From: a virus
Reading direction: 5' to 3' (one strand)
Virus record (IMG/VR): IMGVR_UViG_3300007538_000241
Location: 1 to 20,804 of that record
Length of the DNA: 20,804 nucleotides
The notes beneath the pieces are model-generated. The model was given only the letters and a program-made list of their open reading frames with translations. It ran no database searches and had not been told where the DNA came from. Made by a program: the position numbers and the translations under genes. Below are positions 15,043-20,804 of the stretch, in pieces. Each line of letters starts with the position of its first letter. The first letter of the stretch is position 1.

Positions 15043-15099
15043 GTTATAATACTCTTACTTTATAATCGTATTATTTATGGAAGTTATAAACGGCGTAGT
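15043..15099 (-). promoter_or_regulatory. 57-nt intergenic region with late-promoter-like CATAAATA before gp6
   Basis: This is the only real gap in the window. On the minus strand, 15079-15072 reads CATAAATA, matching the T4 late consensus TATAAATA in 7 of 8 bases and the looser NATAAATA form I recall for marine T4-like phages. It ends 29 nt before the gp6 ATG, which would give a leader of about 20 nt. An AAGAG ribosome-binding site follows at 15052-15056. No hairpin with a U-tract is seen, so gp25 read-through is likely. The promoter call rests on one short AT-rich motif. Confidence 0.45.
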
Positions 15100-15474
15100 T
15101 TATACAATATTTACTGTGTTGGTTTCTTCGTTAAATTCTACCCAGACCGTTTCAGGATTTCTATTTGGATTAATAGTTACATTTAATTCTAGTACGACTG
15201 TGTGTTCATCAGTTGTTACTACCACATCATTTAACGTAAGACGTAAATCATATCGTGTAACACGTTCTAGCTCTTTAGTTATTTTTCTAATTAAATCTGG
15301 AGTTCTGGCTTCAAAGATAAAGTTCCAAATACGGGTACCTACATCAGGCTTACCTGGTAGTTCTCCTTCTCTAATAGACAACAGATTAAGAAGATTACGT
15401 TTAACTAACTCGTTGTCAGTTACTGTAAACTTTTTATATCTGTCGATTGTACTAAATCCTTTAAAGCGTGCCAT
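15100..15474 (-). CDS. 25: Baseplate wedge / sheath-initiation protein gp25
   Basis: This 124-residue protein has the size and motif of gp25, the small conserved wedge protein that starts sheath polymerisation; its relatives include TssE of type VI secretion. The signature loop is at residues 35-50 (REGELPGKPDVGTRIW), corresponding to the family's GE-x(2)-xP-x-FGT stretch. A helix (PDLIRKITKELERVTRYD, 59-76) and beta strands (DVVVTTDEHTVVLELNVT) follow, as in the family fold. The start codon lies 5 nt after the previous stop and has no recognisable Shine-Dalgarno (TTGGTATAAAAATT before ATG), so translation is probably coupled to the upstream gene. The short C-terminal tail ends in NTVNIV. Confidence 0.93.
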   Translation of the reverse strand: MARFKGFSTIDRYKKFTVTDNELVKRNLLNLLSIREGELPGKPDVGTRIWNFIFEARTPDLIRKITKELERVTRYDLRLTLNDVVVTTDEHTVVLELNVTINPNRNPETVWVEFNEETNTVNIV

Positions 15475-15479
15475 AATTT

Positions 15480-16691
15480 TTATACCAATGTTAGACCATT
15501 ACTATTATTTACTGTTTTACAGGTCCAAGTTCCGCCGGCGTCTTCGCATTCTGCTTTTGTTGGTCCAATAAGTGTTGGATCAGAACACGAACATACTTCA
15601 ATTGAACCTGTTGTTCCAGAAAAAGAATCTTTTAAATTACTTAATGACGGTAGTTGGAAATTAGTAGCACTTACAATACCTGTATAGTTAGGAGCTGCTA
15701 CTTTACTGTTTCCAATTAAACTGTTCACTACAGTATCAATGCCGTCTCTTTTAACGGTTTGTGTTACCGCTGGTGGTGTTACTGTTGTTGGCCCACCACC
15801 ACCGCCAAATAATCCACCTAATCCGCCAAGGAGGCCACCAAGCGCACCACCGAGAGCCCCTAACGCACCTCCTAGCACACTGCTTAATGCATCTGAAACA
15901 CCACCGATTAAATTACCAGCAACATCACTAACAGCACTAATACCACCAATGCTTCCTGCTATTTCACTTAAACTACCACTTAATGTTCCAGACACGTTTC
16001 CTAATAGATCACCAGTTCCAGATGTAAACATACTTGTTAGTTTAGTATCAACAAAATCCACAGAAAAGCCGGCGCCACGTGCGACTGTATCTAAACTTAG
16101 AGAATTTACTGCGCTTAATCCCTCGCCTAATACATTTCCAGCGGCTGACCCTCCAGGAACAGTTCCTAACCAATCAGCAGTGGTACCAACTCCAAAATCA
16201 GAAGCTACGCTTGTAATACTCGCAACTACGTTTGGCGATTCAAATCCTGAAATAATGTTTGATGATTTAAGATCAGCTAAGCTATTTCCCATTATTTCTG
16301 TGGACATTGTTGTTTGGACCGCGCTATTGCCGAGAACATCGTTAACAGAATTAATAGCATCTTTTCCGGTCCAAACACTAGAACTGTTTAGTACATTAGA
16401 AATTTGTCCTGGGTCATCCAAAAATCTATCTACTGTTCCAGCCTTTAAAAAGCCAGCATTTTCAAGTGCGCTAGGAGTTAAATTATATTTTCCAACTCCA
16501 CCAGTAAGTAAATTATTTGGAGCGTTAATTCTACTAGTCATTTCGTCGATTGAAAGACTGTTAGAACTAGCTACTGTTTTGGCTTTTTGCGCAAGTACTG
16601 TACCAAGCTGGTCGGTGCTCATTGAACCAACAGTCGATGTTACTCGATCTTGTATCGCTAAATCGTTGACATTAACTCCTAAGATAGCCAT
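15480..16691 (-). CDS. Unknown baseplate-module protein with glycine-zipper segment and four-Cys tail
   Basis: I do not recognise a named family for this 403-residue protein. Its ATG overlaps the gp5 stop (TAATG), with AGGAG 13 nt upstream, so it is co-translated with gp5. Residues about 66-115 contain GKYNLTPSALENAGFLKAGT and WTGKDAINSVNDVL; from memory, similar LExxGxLKPGT ... WTGK patterns occur in other marine phage tail proteins. Residues 130-270 are rich in Ser, Gly, Val and Leu. Residues 272-300 are a Gly/Leu/Ala run (GGALGALGGALGGLLGGLGG) with GxxxG spacing. The only four cysteines are at the end (367, 369, 382, 391): CSCSDP, then AECEDAGGTWTC, which could bind a metal or form disulfides. 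No PAAR repeat or enzyme motif is seen. Its place between spike and gp25 suggests a virion role, possibly spike tip, plug or wedge accessory; this is inference. Confidence 0.8.
   Translation of the reverse strand: MAILGVNVNDLAIQDRVTSTVGSMSTDQLGTVLAQKAKTVASSNSLSIDEMTSRINAPNNLLTGGVGKYNLTPSALENAGFLKAGTVDRFLDDPGQISNVLNSSSVWTGKDAINSVNDVLGNSAVQTTMSTEIMGNSLADLKSSNIISGFESPNVVASITSVASDFGVGTTADWLGTVPGGSAAGNVLGEGLSAVNSLSLDTVARGAGFSVDFVDTKLTSMFTSGTGDLLGNVSGTLSGSLSEIAGSIGGISAVSDVAGNLIGGVSDALSSVLGGALGALGGALGGLLGGLGGLFGGGGGPTTVTPPAVTQTVKRDGIDTVVNSLIGNSKVAAPNYTGIVSATNFQLPSLSNLKDSFSGTTGSIEVCSCSDPTLIGPTKAECEDAGGTWTCKTVNNSNGLTLV
15792..15878 (-). repeat. Glycine-zipper-like low-complexity stretch
   Basis: Codons for residues 272-300 encode an almost unbroken alternation of Gly pairs with Leu, Ala and Phe, ending in GGLFGGGGG and then P-T-T-V-T-P-P. 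Codon choice varies between units, so this is a protein-level repeat and not a simple DNA tandem repeat. GxxxGxxxG spacing is typical of tightly packed or membrane-active helices. Confidence 0.6.
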
Positions 16692-18199
16692 TACTCTTTT
16701 TTCACTCCTATGTTAGAAATTGAATTAAGTTTGTTGGTCACTGATTCGCTCGCTTCTGCAGTTCCACCAGTTTCATATTCTACTTGTACAATAACACCTT
16801 TATTATGATGTATGTAAGGCTCGTGAGTTGGAGCTCTCGAAACAATACTTTCAAGTTCGCCTTCGGTGCTTTCCCACCCAGCATCACCGTGCTTGGTATC
16901 TGGCAATTTCGTTCGTGTTCCATATACAGGAGGGCTATTAGGAATGCTTGGACCAGTGTTTAATAACACAAATGATCCATTGACTAGAGTTGGTCCTGTT
17001 GAATCCAAACTTGTTGACACAGTACCCGACAAAGCTAACGTGCCATCAGCTTTAACACTGATTCCTTTTGTGCTATACATGTTAATACTTTTTTCACCGA
17101 TTAAACTTAACACTTCTTCGCCTTCAACAAATGTTGCTTTTTTACCGTGTAAACTAGCCGCAACACCGCCGTATAAATTTAGATTCTGATCGGCGTGAAT
17201 ATTTACATCGCCTTGCGAACGTAGGTTAATAGAATTAGCAGCATACATATCAATTGTGCCTTCTTTTCCTAATTCAACCCAAGACTGCCCATTGGCATGT
17301 ATAATATGAATACAATTTCCATCATCGCTCAGAAGGATTTGATGGCCTTTGCCTGTTCTGATTCTAATTAAATTATCATTGCCGGTTAAATCTCCGTCAT
17401 CTAAAATCAACGAATGTCCACCACGTCTTCCAATAACTTTGAAATCGTCTTTGGTAACATCTGTGTTTAAACTTTGTTTAATGTTATATTCGGTGGCACC
17501 ACTTTCATAAATTGGTCTGCCTGGTGTATTGACTCCAAATGTAGCACTTGGCGATTCTCTGTATGCCGACGAGCCAATTGGCCCACGCTGAGGATCTTTA
17601 ATTAGTCCTTGTTGGTACATAACTGCCGCAACATAACTGTGTACCGGGCGTGGCTGGTCAAAACTACGATCATTTTCTCTAATAGATGTATCTTGATTGT
17701 TAATTTCTGCGACCGGTAATCTAGACGCACCAGAGTAGCGTTTAGATTCTTCGTCGTTGTTAAATTCAAACTTAGAGCTGGCTCCAATACCTGGAACCAT
17801 ATGCATTAAGTCTGGGTCAGGAATACTGCCAACATAATATCCTTGGTTAGCATCACCTGCTACAAAAAAGCAAAGAACTTTAGTACCAATATCTGGAATT
17901 GTAAACCACATGCCATAACTGTGTGGATTTCCAACATATTGTCCTGTACCTTCACTATTGCCCGAAGGCATTGTACTACCAAAGAAAGGACTTAGATAAC
18001 GAACCGTGCGCCAGGTGCTGGAATCACTTTTATCATTGGACCCAAATTCTGGAATGTATACCTGAACACGTCCAATACGTGCCGGGTCATGATTTCCCAT
18101 TACTTCGCCAACAAAAGGTCCTGACTCAGCCGGATACCCACCACGGTCAAGTTTGTAGTTTCCAGGACGTCCTCTATTTCTTGCTAAATTTTCAGCCAT
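16691..18199 (-). CDS. 5: Central spike / baseplate hub protein gp5-like, no lysozyme domain
   Basis: This 502-residue protein is the cell-puncturing spike subunit of the gp5/VgrG type. Residues 28-130 form the OB-fold: GPFVGEVMGNHDPARIGRVQ and VYIPEFG, then the closing MWFTIPDIGTKVLCFFVAGD and GYYVGSIPDP. A linker follows. From residue 257 (GRRGGHSLILDDGD), repeating strands such as LIRIRTGKGHQILL, SWVELGKEGTIDMYA, SINLRSQGDVNIHAD and SINMYSTKGISVKAD look like a trimeric beta-helix needle. T4 gp5 (575 residues) has a lysozyme domain between these parts; here about 125 linker residues replace it and no catalytic lysozyme motif is visible. Residues 451-470 hold SIVSRAPTHEPYIHHN, a motif I associate with gp5 of marine T4-like phages. 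The start follows AAGAGG by 6 nt. Confidence 0.9.
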   Translation of the reverse strand: MAENLARNRGRPGNYKLDRGGYPAESGPFVGEVMGNHDPARIGRVQVYIPEFGSNDKSDSSTWRTVRYLSPFFGSTMPSGNSEGTGQYVGNPHSYGMWFTIPDIGTKVLCFFVAGDANQGYYVGSIPDPDLMHMVPGIGASSKFEFNNDEESKRYSGASRLPVAEINNQDTSIRENDRSFDQPRPVHSYVAAVMYQQGLIKDPQRGPIGSSAYRESPSATFGVNTPGRPIYESGATEYNIKQSLNTDVTKDDFKVIGRRGGHSLILDDGDLTGNDNLIRIRTGKGHQILLSDDGNCIHIIHANGQSWVELGKEGTIDMYAANSINLRSQGDVNIHADQNLNLYGGVAASLHGKKATFVEGEEVLSLIGEKSINMYSTKGISVKADGTLALSGTVSTSLDSTGPTLVNGSFVLLNTGPSIPNSPPVYGTRTKLPDTKHGDAGWESTEGELESIVSRAPTHEPYIHHNKGVIVQVEYETGGTAEASESVTNKLNSISNIGVKKE

Positions 18200-18205
18200 T
18201 TCTTA

Positions 18206-18211
18206 CCTCTT
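18206..18211 (-). promoter_or_regulatory. Shine-Dalgarno of gp5 inside the upstream stop region
   Basis: Minus-strand AAGAGG sits 6 nt before ATG 18199 and overlaps the TAA stop of the hub gene (18212-18210). This arrangement supports the chosen gp5 start and translational coupling with the hub gene. Confidence 0.6.
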
Positions 18212-20786
18212 ACAACGGTTTGAATTTTGCCCATTTTCCTGTATCATTATCGTAATATTCTGTTTCTTCGTATTGTTTTAAGTCCGGGCGCCATGTGTAT
18301 CTAACACGTGTTCCATAAAGAGCAACATAATCTTCATAAGGTTCGTATATACCTTGATCAATTGCTTTTATTTGTTTATCTAGCGCATTTTTACTACTGG
18401 CTCCAATTTCTTGTCCTTTATATGTAAAGTATTGCTGCCCTTCTTCGTCAGTATCAGTTAAAGTAACACCTTCTGGTAAACTTGACGTTGGTATTGTTTC
18501 AGGCTCTGTCCATCCTGTACCTGTATTAATCTTAGGCGGTAGTTGGAAATCAGTATTGGCTCGTTCAATTGGAATGTCAGCTTCAGTTGGCGGTATTGTT
18601 TGTGTTCCTTGAGAAGGTGTATACTCGGTATCATTGCTAGTTTTGGGTTGTGTACTAACATTAGCAACTTCTGGACTAGGATCTTGTGCGATTGGTTGAT
18701 CTGCTAGGAATCGAACATCGTCTTCACCAACATAATATTCAGCGGCGGCGGTTTCATCGCCATCAAAAAAGTCAGCTAACTCGTCATCAATTTGTTGTAC
18801 TCCAAGTTCTTCCGGGGTGTATGCCTTTCTAGGTGCGTTAATATCGCTTTCTGTAATTCTTCCACCACCGAGACCAGCTGATATATCTGATATTGTACTT
18901 TGACTTCCAGTGACATTAGCTGCTTCAATTTGTGATTTTCTTCTTGGGTTATAGAATACACCTTCGCGACCGTCAAGTGTTCCTTTGTAAGCAGCTTCTG
19001 TATCGTAGTATTGTAACAAAGTTCCTTTAAGAACTTGTTTAAACTCTCCACGTGACAATATAGTCTTGATTTCATTAGCTCTATAATTTAAACTTACAGT
19101 ACCACTTCCATAATTTTCTATACTGGTTGTATCTTTTTGATCAATATCCATTAGTCCGTTTTGCGCATAGTCTGATGGCGTTTTATATCTAACGTTAAAC
19201 ACAACTTCGCTAGAATCATAGTTAATCGAGCCGTCTTTCATAAACGGCGAAACACCTACATCTCTGACAGAGACACTTGGACTATAAAATACTTCGCTTT
19301 GTGCCATCCAGTCTGGGTCACCTAAAATAGTTAACTCAATTTGCGCAGTATCGGCTGGACTGTATAATAAATCAGCAGCATACGCTACAGGTTCATTGCT
19401 TCGACTACCACTGGAACCAACGGCACTTTGATTTGAGCGTGGCATATAAAATTTATTGGCTACGTGTATTGTATTAGTTACTGGCAAATCTATTCCAACA
19501 TTTGGCTCGGGCCCAAATTGCTGAAAATACAAATAATTAAAATCTTGCTTAAAGTCTAACACTTCAGTGTTTTTTCCTGTAAACCAGTAGTCATATTCTT
19601 TATGCGCACCTAAGAAAAGTGATGGCGGGAAATAACGACTCTGAACGTCGTTGACTCTGTATGTACTGATTAGATAGCGAATTTCATATGCGTAATTGTT
19701 AGTTTTATTATCGTAGTTTGTAGGTTTAACTTCAGATCTAATCTTATACCAAACAAATGCTTCGTTTTCACCAGTGGTAGATGATATTTGATTTTTCTTT
19801 TCGGGATTAATCTTTGCCTTTCCGGTTACTTCGTCAATTATAACATTCTGCTGTGAACTTAAATAGGTACTATTTTTTAATACAGTTTCAATAGCTTGTA
19901 TAATACTAGTACCTGCCGGTATAGAATAGGATTTATTATCTTTGTCCACTACATTTTTGTTTCCGTCAAGTTGAGTTGATGGATTAGATGTGGCTGTTGG
20001 CATGGCCGTTTTTTCTTTGGTTACACTACCTGGCTTCCGGGTCAATGCGTCACTAATGCCTGATCCTGGCTCAAATTCAATTTTATATACACAGGGATAA
20101 TCAATTATGCCTGAGTTTTGTAGTTTTATTTGTTCTTTGTTTAATGCTGCTGTTAATCCAGTGAACACAGTATTAGTAGCGGTCGTAGAAGCTGTTGCTT
20201 CGCCAGCGAGAACTTCTTTTACGGTACCGCCAGTGATTTCCATATTAAACGGAATACGCGAATGTGTGTCATTAAGTGGCCAAAAACTCTGGGGGCATAC
20301 TGCTTCGCAATTATATTGAATTACATCATTTACGACGCTAAATGAAATCCCAGTAAACTTAAATGGTATGAATTTTTCTGTAACAGATTTTGTATCGCTT
20401 GTAGTTTCTTGTTTTCCAATGGTATTACCGTCAAGAATGTTTCCGTATTCATCATACCCATAAAATCTAACAACCATTAAAAACATAGCCGCAGCGTAAT
20501 TAATGTTACTAGCAGAAGCTCCTTCACTGAGCATGTAGTCTTTGATTGATGCGTGTAATCTGTTTAAAAAACTTAATCCGTTTGGTTCAATAATTTTAAA
20601 TTTTAAATCAAAAATGTTGTGTGCGGCTTGAGCACTAGTACCAGAAACAATGCCATTAAATTCAATATCGTCGATATAAAAATCTAAATTAAAGTGTGGG
20701 CTTCTACGGGCGCCATAATTTCCGGTGTTTTGTTGCGAATTTCCACTGGATGAATTTGCTCCAGCACTTTGTATCAAAAGAGTCAT
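18210..20786 (-). CDS. Probable baseplate hub-associated structural protein (gp27-like by position)
   Basis: This protein of 858 residues (from ATG 20786) lies directly before the gp5 spike, where gp27-type hub genes are common in contractile systems. Pattern evidence: HFNLDFYIDDIEFNGIV and FKIIEPNGLSFLNRLHA near 31-79, FIPFKFTGISFSVVNDVIQY near 139-158, AGTSIIQAIETVLKNSTYL near 291-309, YDYWFTGKNTEVLDFKQDFN near 398-417, and AQIELTILGDPDWMAQSEVF near 481-500. From memory, motifs like these occur in hub or virion proteins of marine T4-like phages. Residues about 690-790 are Pro/Thr/Glu-rich and probably flexible, and the C-terminus is aromatic (YEPYEDYVALYGTRVRYTWR). No enzyme motif. The frame has no stop between ATG 20786 and base 20804 and the ATG lacks a clear ribosome-binding site, so the true start may lie beyond the window. 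T4 gp27 is about 390 residues, so homology is uncertain. Confidence 0.8.
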   Translation of the reverse strand: MTLLIQSAGANSSSGNSQQNTGNYGARRSPHFNLDFYIDDIEFNGIVSGTSAQAAHNIFDLKFKIIEPNGLSFLNRLHASIKDYMLSEGASASNINYAAAMFLMVVRFYGYDEYGNILDGNTIGKQETTSDTKSVTEKFIPFKFTGISFSVVNDVIQYNCEAVCPQSFWPLNDTHSRIPFNMEITGGTVKEVLAGEATASTTATNTVFTGLTAALNKEQIKLQNSGIIDYPCVYKIEFEPGSGISDALTRKPGSVTKEKTAMPTATSNPSTQLDGNKNVVDKDNKSYSIPAGTSIIQAIETVLKNSTYLSSQQNVIIDEVTGKAKINPEKKNQISSTTGENEAFVWYKIRSEVKPTNYDNKTNNYAYEIRYLISTYRVNDVQSRYFPPSLFLGAHKEYDYWFTGKNTEVLDFKQDFNYLYFQQFGPEPNVGIDLPVTNTIHVANKFYMPRSNQSAVGSSGSRSNEPVAYAADLLYSPADTAQIELTILGDPDWMAQSEVFYSPSVSVRDVGVSPFMKDGSINYDSSEVVFNVRYKTPSDYAQNGLMDIDQKDTTSIENYGSGTVSLNYRANEIKTILSRGEFKQVLKGTLLQYYDTEAAYKGTLDGREGVFYNPRRKSQIEAANVTGSQSTISDISAGLGGGRITESDINAPRKAYTPEELGVQQIDDELADFFDGDETAAAEYYVGEDDVRFLADQPIAQDPSPEVANVSTQPKTSNDTEYTPSQGTQTIPPTEADIPIERANTDFQLPPKINTGTGWTEPETIPTSSLPEGVTLTDTDEEGQQYFTYKGQEIGASSKNALDKQIKAIDQGIYEPYEDYVALYGTRVRYTWRPDLKQYEETEYYDNDTGKWAKFKPL

Positions 20787-20804
20787 TCCGTTAACGCTCT
20801 TAAC

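Noticed and set aside
15477-15484. TATAAAAA just before gp25, similar to the late octamer
   Set aside because: It ends 2 nt before the gp25 ATG, leaving no room for a transcript start and leader, and overlaps the preceding stop codon. Chance match in AT-rich sequence.
15077-15571. Plus-strand open frame of 164 codons over gp25
   Set aside because: It lies antisense across gp25 and two gene junctions; gp25 has a clear family signature in the other strand.
15792-15878. DNA microsatellite or CRISPR-like repeat
   Set aside because: Units differ in codon choice and length and have no spacers; the repeat exists only at protein level.
15900-16691. Tape-measure protein for the 403-residue gene
   Set aside because: Too short, no long helical or coiled-coil heptads, and located between spike and gp25 where tape-measure genes are not expected.
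15739-16716. Plus-strand open frame of 325 codons, proline-rich
   Set aside because: It is the antisense of the Gly/Ser/Leu-rich gene at 15480-16691. GGN codons read as Pro on the other strand, and no ribosome-binding site or plausible protein motif is seen.
18776-19075. Minus-strand frame of 99 codons inside the hub gene
   Set aside because: It is a shifted frame wholly inside the 858-codon gene, with no own start signals and a composition unlike the neighbours.
20787-20804. CGTTAACG palindrome as an operator
   Set aside because: Eight bases with no second copy nearby; likely chance, and possibly inside coding sequence.

Overview
This is an AT-rich, densely packed stretch of virion structural genes. 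All six genes read leftward (minus strand), with almost no space between them. Gp25, gp6 and a gp5-type spike protein sit side by side, which points to the baseplate module of a contractile-tailed (myovirus) phage of the T4 superfamily. The large gp6, the gp5 without a lysozyme domain and the very large modular protein downstream look more like the marine T4-like phages (cyanophage or pelagiphage types) than like enterobacterial T4. The exact taxon and host cannot be read from the window.

Layout in order of transcription, right to left: a probable baseplate-hub protein of 858 codons (18210-20786; its frame stays open to the right edge, so the true start may lie outside); the gp5-like central spike (16691-18199); a protein of unknown function with a glycine-zipper-like segment and a four-cysteine C-terminus (15480-16691); gp25 (15100-15474); gp6 (11644-15042); and a giant structural protein that starts at 11637 and runs off the left edge with no stop (at least 3879 codons, over half the window). 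Junctions are 10 nt, a TAATG overlap, 5 nt, 57 nt and 6 nt. The 57-nt gap before gp6 is the only real intergenic space and holds a T4-type late-promoter-like octamer. I saw no tRNA, rRNA, CRISPR, insertion sequence or convincing terminator, and no gene-free stretch over 300 bases.

How the parts fit: hub protein and gp5 would form the central hub and spike, gp25 and gp6 the wedge and sheath-initiation layer, and the giant protein the outer wedge and host-contact surface. No lysozyme active site is seen in gp5 and no PAAR-like tip motif was recognised; the unknown 403-residue protein lies where a spike-tip or similar small baseplate gene might be expected.

The most interesting part is the giant protein. 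Between conserved N- and C-terminal phage motifs it carries a degenerate cupredoxin-like domain, seven FG-GAP-like repeats that could close one seven-bladed beta-propeller (with tail-fibre-type modules inserted between blades), four copies of a short W-x-[VIL]-Y module, two carbohydrate-binding-like aromatic motifs and two GxGY/GxNY repeats. I read it as a baseplate-wedge scaffold and adhesin platform in one polypeptide. That reading is inference.
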